64,000 bases of DNA from CAXBOO01 sp963977425 (GCA_963977425.1 CAXBOO010000002.1:248001-312000); one strand, 5' to 3'; positions 54,544 to 62,089 are shown, counted from the first letter of the stretch. Numbers and translations: made by a program. The notes: generated by a model from the letters alone, not told the origin.

Positions 54544-54557
54544 GCGGTTAGAACCGC
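54544..54557 (-). other. Short hairpin just after rplL
   Basis: GCGGTT (54544-54549) and AACCGC (54552-54557) are self-complementary and lie 6 bases after the rplL stop, in tandem with the larger rplL-rpoB hairpin. It may protect the rplL mRNA 3' end or help the attenuator; no T-run follows. Confidence 0.4.
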
Positions 54558-54563
54558 GAGTAA

Positions 54564-54941
54564 TTACTTAAGTTCTACTTCAGCACCTACTTCTTCAAGA
54601 GCTGCTTTCAAAGACTCAGCTTCGTCTTTAGAAACACCTTCTTTTACTGCAGTTGGTGCACCGTCAACGATATCTTTAGCTTCTTTAAGACCTAAACCTG
54701 TTTGTTCTTTAACCACTTTTACAACTTTTAGTTTTTGACCACCTGCTGCTTTAAGGATTACATCGAACTCAGATTTTTCTTCTGCTGCTGCACCTGCGTC
54801 TCCGCCTGCACCACCTGCTACTGCTACTGCTGCTGCAGCTGGCTCAATACCGTACTCATCCTTAAGGATAGTTGCTAATTCGTTAACGTCTTTTACTGTT
54901 AAGTTTACTAACTCTTCTGCTAATTGCTTTAAATCTGCCAT
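54564..54941 (-). CDS. rplL: 50S ribosomal protein L7/L12
   Basis: 125 residues. The N-terminal dimerisation part (LAEELVNLTVKDVNELATIL) is joined by an Ala/Gly-rich hinge to the C-terminal factor-binding domain (FDVILKAAGGQKLKVVKVVK, TGLGLKEAKDIVDGAPTAVK). Forms the stalk that recruits translation GTPases. Lies 58 bases after rplJ and is followed by two hairpins before rpoB. Confidence 0.99.
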   Translation of the reverse strand: MADLKQLAEELVNLTVKDVNELATILKDEYGIEPAAAAVAVAGGAGGDAGAAAEEKSEFDVILKAAGGQKLKVVKVVKEQTGLGLKEAKDIVDGAPTAVKEGVSKDEAESLKAALEEVGAEVELK

Positions 54942-54999
54942 TGTTTTGTACTAAAAAAATTAAATTAAAATTGATTGTTTTTGGTTAATGTGAAAGAGC

Positions 55000-55524
55000 T
55001 TATGCTTCTCTTTCGCTAAGGGTTTTAACCAGACCCGCAATAGTGCCACCACCGCTCTTAAGAGCAGAAATAACATTCTTAGCTGGTGATTGAAGTAATG
55101 TAACAATCTCGCCAAGAAGTTCTTCTCTTGATTTGATGTTTACAAGAGCTTCAAGTTGATCGTCGCCAATAAATACAGCTTCTTCGATCCAAGCACCTTT
55201 AACAACAGGTCTATCCCATTTTTTACGGAGTGCTTTGATCATTTTAGCCGGCGCATTACCAGTTTCTGAGATCATTAGTGCTGAAGGGCCTTTTAATACT
55301 GGAGATAATCCAGAAAAGTCTTTTCCTTCTACACGTTCAATGGCTTTTTGGAGCATGGTGTTTTTCACAACCATTAACTCTATATTTTCCTTGAAACATG
55401 CTCTTCTTAATTCACTGGTACGCTCTGCATCTAAAGTGGCGGTATCGGTTACATAAAGTACCGCAGATGCATTTAGCTTATCTACTAAGTACTCTATTTG
55501 TTGATTTTTTTCCGCTTTATTCAT
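55000..55524 (-). CDS. rplJ: 50S ribosomal protein L10
   Basis: 174 residues. The N-terminal rRNA-binding domain (EYLVDKLNASAVLYVTDT, AERTSELRRAC, VVKNTMLQKAIE) and the C-terminal helix that binds L7/L12 (VISALKSGGGTIAGLVKTLS) are present. It anchors the L7/L12 stalk. In many bacteria L10 also represses translation of its own mRNA; I found no clear leader structure in the 24 bases after rplA. Confidence 0.98.
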   Translation of the reverse strand: MNKAEKNQQIEYLVDKLNASAVLYVTDTATLDAERTSELRRACFKENIELMVVKNTMLQKAIERVEGKDFSGLSPVLKGPSALMISETGNAPAKMIKALRKKWDRPVVKGAWIEEAVFIGDDQLEALVNIKSREELLGEIVTLLQSPAKNVISALKSGGGTIAGLVKTLSEREA

Positions 55525-55548
55525 TGCGTATAAAATGATTTATGCCGA

Positions 55549-56241
55549 TTAGGCTATTGATTTTGAATCGATCTGAATACTAGGGCTCATAGTAGATGAC
55601 ATCGTGATTTTCTTGATGTAAATACCTTTAGAGGCCGCTGGTTTCAGCTTGATGATAGTTTGAACTAGCTCATTAGCGTTGTCGAAGATTTTGGCTTCAT
55701 CAAAAGATGCTTTACCAACAGCTGCGTGTACGTTACCGTACTTATCAACTTTAAAGTCGATTTTACCAGCTTTTACTTCAGTTACTGCTTTTCCAACTTC
55801 CATTGTAACAGTACCTGTTTTAGGGTTTGGCATAAGACCACGTGGTCCTAATACTCTACCTAAAGCTCCAACTTTAGCCATTACGTTAGGTGTAGTAATG
55901 ATAACGTCTACATCTGTCCAACCACTTTTGATTTTCTCGATGTATTCATCCAATCCTACGAAATCAGCACCAGCATCTTTTGCTTCTTGCTCTTTCTCAG
56001 GATTACACAATACTAATACTTTAACGTCTTTACCAGTTCCGTGGGGAAGGCTTACAGTTCCTCTAACCATTTGGTTGGCTTTACGTGGATCAACACCCAA
56101 TTGAAAGGACATGTCGATGCTCGCATCAAATTTAGTTTTCGTTATTTTCTTAACTAAATCTGAAGCCTCCTTTAAAGAGTAAGCCTTGTTTTGATCGTAA
56201 AGAGTTGATACCTCTTTTCTATTTTTCGTTAATCTGGCCAT
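55549..56241 (-). CDS. rplA: 50S ribosomal protein L1
   Basis: 230 residues, standard length. SIDMSFQLGVDPRKANQMVR, the GTGKDVKVLVLC segment and the signature GRVLGPRGLMPNPKTGTVT are all present. Forms the L1 stalk that helps release deacylated tRNA. Begins 5 bases after the rplK stop, consistent with the usual L11 operon. Confidence 0.99.
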   Translation of the reverse strand: MARLTKNRKEVSTLYDQNKAYSLKEASDLVKKITKTKFDASIDMSFQLGVDPRKANQMVRGTVSLPHGTGKDVKVLVLCNPEKEQEAKDAGADFVGLDEYIEKIKSGWTDVDVIITTPNVMAKVGALGRVLGPRGLMPNPKTGTVTMEVGKAVTEVKAGKIDFKVDKYGNVHAAVGKASFDEAKIFDNANELVQTIIKLKPAASKGIYIKKITMSSTMSPSIQIDSKSIA

Positions 56242-56246
56242 CTCAA

Positions 56247-56690
56247 TTAATTGTTAGTAGGAAAAGAACCTTTTACAGTGATACCCATACTTCTTGCTGT
56301 ACCTGCAACCATTTTCATAGCTGACTGAACGGTAAAACAGTTTAGATCGGGCATTTTGTCTTCGGCGATAGTTTTAATTTGATCCCAAGATACAGAGGCA
56401 ACTTTCTTACGGTTTGATTCTGGTGATCCTGATTTCAATTTAGCTATCTCTAAAAGCTGTATTGCTGCGGGTGGTGTTTTGATAACGAAATCAAAAGACT
56501 TATCCGAGTATACAGTTATAACAACAGGCAAGACCTTTCCCCCTTTATCTTGGGTACGGGCATTGAATTGCTTGCAAAACTCCATTATGTTTACACCTTT
56601 AGAACCTAATGCTGGTCCTACTGGTGGTGCTGGGTTCGCAGCTCCTCCTTTTACCTGAAGTTTAATTAACGCTGCTACTTCTTTTGCCAT
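56247..56690 (-). CDS. rplK: 50S ribosomal protein L11
   Basis: 147 residues. PPVGPALGSKGVNIMEFCKQ at the N-terminus and the C-terminal rRNA-binding domain with GTARSMGITVKG are typical. Binds 23S rRNA at the GTPase centre and is required for RelA-type stringent signalling elsewhere; the Rel-type enzyme here is encoded at 19737. It follows nusG by 76 bases. Confidence 0.99.
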   Translation of the reverse strand: MAKEVAALIKLQVKGGAANPAPPVGPALGSKGVNIMEFCKQFNARTQDKGGKVLPVVITVYSDKSFDFVIKTPPAAIQLLEIAKLKSGSPESNRKKVASVSWDQIKTIAEDKMPDLNCFTVQSAMKMVAGTARSMGITVKGSFPTNN

Positions 56691-56766
56691 TGTTTGTTTT
56701 TATATAAGGTGCTTGGTTGTATACTAAATGGAAGCTTTAGTGGTTACGCCCAAGCGTTCATTGCTA

Positions 56767-57315
56767 TTATATTTTCTCTACTTGCATGAAACTTAATTCA
56801 AGCGGTGTTTTACGCTCGAATATTTTCACACTTACCACTAATTTTTTCTTTTCTTCATTGATGCTATCAATAACACCCTCGAAAGAATTGAATGGTCCAT
56901 CTACTACCTTTACGTTGTCTCCAACGTTGTAAGGATTTTCTAATTCTACAGTACTTTCTGCTTGTTTGTCAGTTTCACCCAACATTCTATTCACTTCCGA
57001 TTGTCTCATCGGTTGTGGCTCGCCACCTTTGGTTTCACTAAGGAAGCCAATTACGTGTTGAACATTTTTAATTATAAATGGAATTTCCCCTACTAGTTGT
57101 GCTTTGATAAAAACATAACCAGGATAGAATGTTTTTTCTTTGGTAACTTTTTTACCATTTTTAATTTGCAGTACTTTCTCAATCGGAATAAGAACCTCTT
57201 CAATTAAATGCTCAATACCTTGACGGCTGATCTCTAATTCTAGGTATTCTTTAACCTTCTTTTCTTTACCACCGATAGCACGAACTACGTACCATTTCAA
57301 ATCGTTGTTCTCCAT
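56767..57315 (-). CDS. nusG: Transcription elongation/antitermination factor NusG
   Basis: 182 residues from ATG 57313-57315 (MENNDLKWYVVRAIGGKEKK). A longer frame would overlap secE. The NGN domain with YPGYVFIKAQ and the C-terminal KOW motif (VGDNVKVVDGPFNSFEGV) are clear. Binds RNA polymerase and links it to Rho or the ribosome. Starts four bases after secE stop, as in most bacteria. Confidence 0.98.
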   Translation of the reverse strand: MENNDLKWYVVRAIGGKEKKVKEYLELEISRQGIEHLIEEVLIPIEKVLQIKNGKKVTKEKTFYPGYVFIKAQLVGEIPFIIKNVQHVIGFLSETKGGEPQPMRQSEVNRMLGETDKQAESTVELENPYNVGDNVKVVDGPFNSFEGVIDSINEEKKKLVVSVKIFERKTPLELSFMQVEKI

Positions 57316-57319
57316 GATA

Positions 57320-57538
57320 TTAAAGGTCTCCCAACAATTGATATACAAATCCTAGAACACCTTTCCAGATAGAATCATCAGAATTGATACCGAACACATA
57401 ATCCATTAAAAACACAAGAAAGGCAATGATAGCTGATGCTACCAGAACCAAAATTGAGCTTGACTGCAACTCTTTCCACGTAGGCCAAGTTACGTTATGC
57501 ATCAATTCGTTGTATGTTTCTACTAACTGCTCTTTCAT
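57320..57538 (-). CDS. secE: Preprotein translocase subunit SecE
   Basis: 72 residues, the short single-helix form. The conserved amphipathic VTWPTWKELQSSS precedes one membrane helix (SILVLVASAIIAFLVFLMDYVF). Clamps SecY in the inner-membrane translocon. Sits between tRNA-Trp and nusG as in many bacterial genomes. Confidence 0.96.
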   Translation of the reverse strand: MKEQLVETYNELMHNVTWPTWKELQSSSILVLVASAIIAFLVFLMDYVFGINSDDSIWKGVLGFVYQLLGDL

Positions 57539-57567
57539 TATCTTTTAACCGTTTCGGGGTTAGTTTG

Positions 57568-57640
57568 CACAGGCGGTAGGACTCGAACCTACAACCCTCG
57601 GTTTTGGAGACCGATGCTCTACCAATTGAGCCACGCCTGT
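57568..57640 (-). tRNA. tRNA-Trp (CCA anticodon)
   Basis: Reverse-strand cloverleaf: acceptor ACAGGCG pairs CGCCTGT with discriminator G, D arm GCTC/GAGC, anticodon loop CTCCAAA, T loop TTCGAGT in a GTAGG/CCTAC stem. CCA is not encoded. Lies between tuf and secE. Confidence 0.96.
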
Positions 57641-57665
57641 GTATTATTATTTTATAAGAAATACC

Positions 57666-57688
57666 AAAGAAGGGACAAGCCCTTCTTT
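57666..57688 (-). terminator. Hairpin after tuf, possible weak terminator
   Basis: AAAGAAGGG and CCCTTCTTT (57666-57674 and 57680-57688) form a perfect 9-bp stem 28 bases after the tuf stop. The following minus-strand bases hold only scattered T, so termination may be partial and leave tRNA-Trp and secE partly cotranscribed. Confidence 0.5.
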
Positions 57689-57715
57689 AGTTATTTCAAT
57701 ATTTTAGACTAATAA

Positions 57716-58900
57716 TTAGTCAACGATTTCAGTTACTTGACCAGCTCCTACAGTTCTACCACCTTCACGGATAGCGAAACGAAGACCTTTGTTCATAGCG
57801 ATTGGTGCGATCAACTCAACATCGATAGTTAAGTTATCACCTGGCAATACCATTTCACGGTCAGACAATGTGATTTCTCCTGTAACGTCAGTAGTTCTGA
57901 AGTAGAATTGTGGACGGTACTTAGATTTAAATCCTGTGTGACGACCACCTTCTTCTTTCTTCAATACGTAAACTTCCGCTTTGAATTTAGTGTGAGGAGT
58001 TACTGAACCAGACTTAGCGATAACCATACCTCTAGTGATTTGAGACTTCTCAACACCTCTTAAAAGTAGACCTACGTTATCTCCAGCTTCACCTCTATCA
58101 AGGATCTTACGGAACATTTCAACACCTGTAATAGTAGAAACTAATTTCTCAGCTCCCATACCGATGATATCAACTGGATCTCCAGTGTTGATAACACCTG
58201 TTTCAATACGACCAGTAGCAACAGTACCACGACCTGTAATTGAGAATACATCTTCAACAGGCATAAGGAAATCCTTATCAACCTCTCTCAATGGCTCTTC
58301 GATGTAGCTATCAACTGCATCCATAAGCTCCATGATTTTATCAACCCACTGAGCATCTCCGTTCAAACCACCTAAAGCAGAACCTTGAATTACAGGTACG
58401 TTATCACCATCATAGTCATAGAAAGAAAGCAAATCTCTTACTTCCATGTCTACTAACTCTAACAATTCTTCATCATCAACCATGTCACACTTGTTCAAGA
58501 AAACAACCATACGTGGAACACCAACTTGGCGACCTAATAGGATGTGTTCACGAGTTTGTGGCATAGGACCATCAGTAGCAGCAACAACTAAAATAGCACC
58601 GTCCATTTGAGCAGCACCAGTTACCATGTTCTTCACGTAATCGGCGTGACCTGGACAATCTACGTGAGCGTAGTGTCTTTTTTCAGTCGCGTACTCGATG
58701 TGAGAAGTGTTGATAGTGATACCTCTTTCTTTCTCTTCAGGAGCATTATCAATTTGTGAAAAATCTTTAGTTTCTGCAAGACCTTTATCTGAAAGTACTT
58801 TTGAGATAGCTGCAGTTAATGTAGTTTTACCGTGGTCAACGTGACCAATGGTACCGATGTTTAAGTGCGGTTTAGACCGATCAAATGATGCTTTAGCCAT
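57716..58900 (-). CDS. tuf: Elongation factor Tu
   Basis: 394 residues. G1 GHVDHGKTTL, G2 region RGITINT, G3 DCPGHADYVKNM and G4 NKCDMVDD are intact. The C-terminal beta barrels end in GGRTVGAGQVTEI. It carries aminoacyl-tRNA to the ribosome. It follows four tRNA genes on the same strand, so processing of a joint tRNA-tuf transcript is likely. Confidence 0.99.
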   Translation of the reverse strand: MAKASFDRSKPHLNIGTIGHVDHGKTTLTAAISKVLSDKGLAETKDFSQIDNAPEEKERGITINTSHIEYATEKRHYAHVDCPGHADYVKNMVTGAAQMDGAILVVAATDGPMPQTREHILLGRQVGVPRMVVFLNKCDMVDDEELLELVDMEVRDLLSFYDYDGDNVPVIQGSALGGLNGDAQWVDKIMELMDAVDSYIEEPLREVDKDFLMPVEDVFSITGRGTVATGRIETGVINTGDPVDIIGMGAEKLVSTITGVEMFRKILDRGEAGDNVGLLLRGVEKSQITRGMVIAKSGSVTPHTKFKAEVYVLKKEEGGRHTGFKSKYRPQFYFRTTDVTGEITLSDREMVLPGDNLTIDVELIAPIAMNKGLRFAIREGGRTVGAGQVTEIVD

Positions 58901-58947
58901 AGCTGGGTTTGTGTTTTGTGTTTTGTTTTATTTCTAACTACGCTTTG

Positions 58948-59019
58948 AGCCAATGACGGGAATTGAACCCGTGGCCTCTTCCTTACCAAGGAAGTGCTCT
59001 ACCCCTGAGCTACATCGGC
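58948..59019 (-). tRNA. tRNA-Thr (GGT anticodon)
   Basis: Reverse-strand cloverleaf with acceptor GCCGATG/CATTGGC (one G-T pair), discriminator T, anticodon stem CTTCC/GGAAG and loop TTGGTAA, and T loop TTCAATT. Immediately upstream of tuf. Confidence 0.95.
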
Positions 59020-59038
59020 TTTGCGAATTTCTTATTTG

Positions 59039-59111
59039 AGCGGGAGACGAGGTTCGAACTCGCGACATTCAGCTTGGAAGGCTGATGCTCTACCAACTGA
59101 GCTACTCCCGC
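59039..59111 (-). tRNA. tRNA-Gly (TCC anticodon)
   Basis: Acceptor GCGGGAG/CTCCCGC with discriminator T, D arm GCTC/GAGC, anticodon loop CTTCCAA and T loop TTCGAAC. The spacer to tRNA-Thr(GGT) is 19 bases. Confidence 0.96.
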
Positions 59112-59152
59112 TTTTAGATATCAAATCGCTTTGATATCTTAAGTAATAATTG

Positions 59153-59233
59153 TGGGGGTGGATGGACTCGAACCAACGATACCTAAGGTGACAGATTTAC
59201 AGTCTGCTGCAATAGCCACTATGCGACACCCCC
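59153..59233 (-). tRNA. tRNA-Tyr (GTA anticodon)
   Basis: An 81-base type II tRNA with a long variable arm. Acceptor GGGGGTG/CACCCCC with discriminator A; anticodon stem CAGA/TCTG around loop CTGTAAA. The T stem GTTGG/CCATC contains one T-T mismatch, worth noting, but everything else is regular. Confidence 0.94.
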
Positions 59234-59237
59234 AAAG

Positions 59238-59311
59238 AGCCTCTAGTCGGATTCGAACCAACGACCTGCTGATTACAAATCAGCTGCTCTAGCCAACTGA
59301 GCTATAGAGGC
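59238..59311 (-). tRNA. tRNA-Thr (TGT anticodon)
   Basis: Acceptor GCCTCTA/TAGAGGC with discriminator T, anticodon stem CTGAT/ATCAG with loop TTGTA region reading TGT, and T loop TTCGAAT. First gene of the tRNA-tuf cluster and only four bases from tRNA-Tyr. I could not identify its promoter in the 32 bases after the hpf terminator. Confidence 0.95.
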
Positions 59312-59343
59312 AATTATTATGTATTTAAAAGAACGCTTTAAGC

Positions 59344-59374
59344 AAAAAAACACCCCCTCATTGCTGAAAGGGTG
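59344..59374 (-). terminator. Intrinsic terminator after the hibernation-factor gene
   Basis: On the minus strand a 10-bp stem (59365-59374 with 59351-59360, two G-T pairs) with a four-base loop is followed by seven T. It isolates the rpsU-recombinase-hpf transcript from the tRNA-tuf operon. Confidence 0.8.
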
Positions 59375-59424
59375 CGCAAATGTAATAAGTTTTTTAATTA
59401 TATCAAGTCTTCAAGAAAAAAAAT

Positions 59425-59724
59425 TTACAATTCCACTAATTTTTCTTTGTGCTTCTTGATTTGACGACGCAAAGCCTCGACAACATCATCGGTTGACTCT
59501 TCAAAGCTCTTGCTTTGTTTTTTTGCAAATAATTCCTTTCCTGGCAAATTCAGCTTTATTTCTACCAGCTTATTCTCTTTGGTATCCGACTTATCTAGTC
59601 TAAGAAACACTTCTGCGTCTATAATCTTATCAAAAAAAGTTGAAAGCTTACCTAATTTTTGGTTAATGAAGTCCAACAATTTCTCGTCAGCATCGAAATG
59701 AATTGAATGTATTTTAATGTCCAT
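59425..59724 (-). CDS. hpf: Ribosome hibernation promoting factor, short form
   Basis: 99 residues with the HPF/RaiA fold: KIHSIHFDADEKLLDFINQK, DAEVFLRLDKSDTKENKLVE and the basic C-terminal helix (ALRRQIKKHKEKL). It lacks the C-terminal dimerisation domain of long HPF, so it is the short type. Binds 30S subunits and silences ribosomes in slow growth. Lies 28 bases after the recombinase gene in a transcript that begins with rpsU. Confidence 0.9.
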   Translation of the reverse strand: MDIKIHSIHFDADEKLLDFINQKLGKLSTFFDKIIDAEVFLRLDKSDTKENKLVEIKLNLPGKELFAKKQSKSFEESTDDVVEALRRQIKKHKEKLVEL

Positions 59725-59752
59725 ATGTGTTATTTGGTTTTATGGTTAATGT

Positions 59753-60643
59753 TTACTCACCTCTTGGATGAGCCTTCTTTATTTCTGCTTTTAAAACATC
59801 TATACTATTGCTAGTATAGAGTTGTGTCGCTGCTAAAGAACTATGCCCGAGAAGTTCCTTAATACTGTTAATATCCGCTCCATTATTCAATAAGTGTGTT
59901 GCAAAACTATGCCTAAGCACGTGCGGGCTTGCTTTACTTATCTTAGAACAGCTATGAATATAGGTATTTACGATATTGTAAACAAACTTTGGGTCGAGTA
60001 TTTGACCCTTTTTATTGTGAAAAAAATACCGACTATCTGATATGTATAAATCTGATGCCATATACGCATCCATATACGGTAATATTTGCGACAACAATGG
60101 CACCTCTCGCTCCTTTGCCCCTTTTCCTAAAACTTTGATTTTGTTTTGCTCTCTATCGATAGAATATTGATTCAATTCAATCAATTCTGAGCGCCTTAAT
60201 CCTGTCGTGTAAAAGATTAATATGATGAGCTTGCTTCTTTCATCTAAATCATCAGCATTTTGCAATTCTAACACGCCGTTCTTTTCAATAATAAGATCGC
60301 TAGTTGGCACAAAAACAGGTAATCGCTTAGGCTGTTTTAAGTTTTTAATTTTTTGTGCTGGATTTAACTTTACAGCTCCTCTCGATTGCAAGAATTTAAA
60401 ATAGCTTTTCACAGCCGACATTTTCCTGTTAATGGAAGAATGCGCCATTTTATCTCTATGCAAGGAAACCATCCAATTTCGAACATCGGTTTTATCAACC
60501 GTTTCATAATCAAAAACTCTTCCGTTCTGTTCTATAAAAACCTGGAATTGCTCTAAATCTTTAGCATAGGCAACCAAACTATGCTTGCTATAGTTTTTAA
60601 TGTGCTGTAAATGCTGGATGAAAGGATCAAAAATATTGGACAT
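59753..60643 (-). CDS. XerC/XerD-type tyrosine recombinase
   Basis: 296 residues, normal for Xer proteins. An N-terminal SAM-like DNA-binding domain (FIQHLQHIKNYSKHSLVAYA) precedes the catalytic domain. Active-site residues are seen in TGLRRSEL (Arg), GKGAKEREVPL (Lys), HVLRHSFATHLL (His and Arg), LGHSSLAATQ (His) and LYTS (Tyr). It probably resolves chromosome dimers at dif. No phage or integron context is present, and it lies in an operon with rpsU and hpf. XerC versus XerD cannot be told from this reading. Confidence 0.92.
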   Translation of the reverse strand: MSNIFDPFIQHLQHIKNYSKHSLVAYAKDLEQFQVFIEQNGRVFDYETVDKTDVRNWMVSLHRDKMAHSSINRKMSAVKSYFKFLQSRGAVKLNPAQKIKNLKQPKRLPVFVPTSDLIIEKNGVLELQNADDLDERSKLIILIFYTTGLRRSELIELNQYSIDREQNKIKVLGKGAKEREVPLLSQILPYMDAYMASDLYISDSRYFFHNKKGQILDPKFVYNIVNTYIHSCSKISKASPHVLRHSFATHLLNNGADINSIKELLGHSSLAATQLYTSNSIDVLKAEIKKAHPRGE

Positions 60644-60669
60644 AAAAAAAGGACCCCGAAAGGTCCTTT
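60644..60669 (-). terminator. Intrinsic terminator between rpsU and the recombinase gene
   Basis: AAAGGACC (60648-60655) and GGTCCTTT (60662-60669) pair perfectly and are followed on the minus strand by seven T that end at the recombinase ATG. Read-through would be needed for downstream genes unless they have a promoter that I do not see. Confidence 0.85.
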
Positions 60670-60693
60670 AAATGTATTCAAAATCTTAAATGA

Positions 60694-60882
60694 TTAAGCT
60701 TCTTGACGAAGTTTAGCCACGTAGATTGCTTTTTTCAATTCTTCTCTATTTTTAATAGAAGGTTTCATAAAGTTTTTACGTGCACGTAATTCTCTTTTAG
60801 CTCCAATTCTTTCGAATTTTTTCTTGAAACGTTTAAGCGCCTTATCGATGCTTTCTCCTTCTTTCACATTTATCAACAACAT
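60694..60882 (-). CDS. rpsU: 30S ribosomal protein S21 (bS21)
   Basis: 62 residues from ATG 60880-60882 (MLLINVKEGESIDKALKRFK); a longer frame would read through the Shine-Dalgarno and is rejected. The basic KRELRARKNFMKPS region is typical. bS21 sits near the anti-Shine-Dalgarno end of 16S rRNA. Its own mRNA carries the only perfect Shine-Dalgarno I found at a start in this window, consistent with autoregulation reported for Flavobacterium. Short leader with its own promoter; terminator directly downstream. Confidence 0.97.
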   Translation of the reverse strand: MLLINVKEGESIDKALKRFKKKFERIGAKRELRARKNFMKPSIKNREELKKAIYVAKLRQEA

Positions 60883-60890
60883 AGTATAAT

Positions 60891-60898
60891 ACCTCCTT
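60891..60898 (-). promoter_or_regulatory. Perfect Shine-Dalgarno sequence of rpsU
   Basis: The minus strand reads AAGGAGGT, eight bases before the rpsU ATG, ideal spacing. It decides the start at 60882. Other genes in the window lack comparable sequences, as expected for Bacteroidota whose ribosomes largely ignore Shine-Dalgarno pairing. Confidence 0.92.
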
Positions 60899-60905
60899 AA
60901 GGCCA

Positions 60906-60913
60906 CAAAAGTA
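60906..60913 (-). promoter_or_regulatory. -7 element of the rpsU promoter
   Basis: The minus strand reads TACTTTTG, an exact TAnnTTTG match, a few bases upstream of the Shine-Dalgarno. The implied leader is only about 20 bases. No good -33 TTG is seen at normal spacing. Confidence 0.5.
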
Positions 60914-60934
60914 ACAATTTATCTTTTGCTTTCT

Positions 60935-62077
60935 TTAATCTTTTAAAATATTTCTTGCAATTACTATTTTTTGGATCTCAGAAGTCCCTTCACCTATAGT
61001 ACATAGCTTAGAATCTCTGTAGAATTTCTCTGCAGGAAAGTCTTTTGTATAGCCATATCCTCCGAAGATTTGAACGCATTCTGTTGAGTTTCTAACTGCA
61101 ACTTCAGACGCATAGTATTTAGCCATAGCACCTTCTTTGGTCATTTTCTCACCTTTTTCTTTCAAATCGCACGCTTGGAAAGTCAACAATTCAGCTGCTT
61201 CAAGCTCTGTTTTCATATCAGCCAATTTGAATGCAATACCTTGGAAGTTTGCAATTGGTTGACCAAACTGCTCTCTTTCTTTTGCATATTTCACTGCTGC
61301 ATCCAACGCACCTTCTGCAATACCTAATGATAGTGCTGCGATAGAAATACGGCCTCCATCTAATACTTTCATGGCTTGAATAAATCCTTGACCAACTTCA
61401 CCTAGTACATTGTCTTTGTGCACTCTACAGTTATCAAAGATAAGTTCTGCAGTTTCAGAAGCTCTCATTCCTAATTTATTCTCTTTTTTACCAGAACTAA
61501 ATCCAGGTGTTCCTTTTTCTATAACGAAAGCAGTCATTCCATGAGAATCGCCTTTTTCGCCTGTTCGAACAATAACCGTTGCTACATTACCCGAAATAGC
61601 ATGTGTAATGAAGTTTTTCGATCCATTCAAAACAAAATAATCGCCGTCTTGAACTGCGGTTGTATTCATTCCACCAGCATCAGATCCAGTACCCGTTTCG
61701 GTAAGTCCCCAAGCGCCAATCCATTCGCCTGACGCTAATTTTGGAAGCCATTTTTTCTTTTGCTCTTCGTTTCCGAAAGCTAAAATATGACCTGTACATA
61801 AAGAGTTATGGGCAGCCATAGACAATCCTATAGAACCACAAACTTTAGCTAACTCTTTAATAGCCACTACATAATCAAAATAAGAAAATCCTGATCCGCC
61901 GTACTCTTCAGGAACAACTACGCCTAATAAGCCTAGTTCTCCTAGTTTTTTGAATGTCTCTACAGGGAATATTTGGTTTTCGTCCCAATCCATGAAGTTT
62001 GGGCGAATTTCTTTTTCAGCAAAATCACGCACCATTTGCGCAATCATCTGTTGGTTTTCGGTAAGTCTTAAATCCAT
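60935..62077 (-). CDS. Acyl-CoA dehydrogenase (short-chain/butyryl type)
   Basis: 380 residues, full length. Family blocks are GAWGLTETGTGSDAGGM (substrate/FAD region), KNFITHAISGNVATVIV, and QIFGGYGYTKDFPAEKFYRD. The catalytic Glu is in IGEGTSEIQ near the C-terminus, as in short-chain acyl-CoA dehydrogenases. It forms the trans-2,3 double bond in beta-oxidation with FAD. It follows apt by 12 bases in a minus-strand operon. Chain-length specificity is inferred from the Glu position. Confidence 0.94.
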   Translation of the reverse strand: MDLRLTENQQMIAQMVRDFAEKEIRPNFMDWDENQIFPVETFKKLGELGLLGVVVPEEYGGSGFSYFDYVVAIKELAKVCGSIGLSMAAHNSLCTGHILAFGNEEQKKKWLPKLASGEWIGAWGLTETGTGSDAGGMNTTAVQDGDYFVLNGSKNFITHAISGNVATVIVRTGEKGDSHGMTAFVIEKGTPGFSSGKKENKLGMRASETAELIFDNCRVHKDNVLGEVGQGFIQAMKVLDGGRISIAALSLGIAEGALDAAVKYAKEREQFGQPIANFQGIAFKLADMKTELEAAELLTFQACDLKEKGEKMTKEGAMAKYYASEVAVRNSTECVQIFGGYGYTKDFPAEKFYRDSKLCTIGEGTSEIQKIVIARNILKD

Positions 62078-62089
62078 ATCGTGGCGAAT

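Noticed and set aside
59753..60643. The tyrosine recombinase as sign of an integrated element
   Set aside because: It sits in a housekeeping operon with rpsU and hpf, with no attachment repeats or phage genes; a Xer role is simpler.
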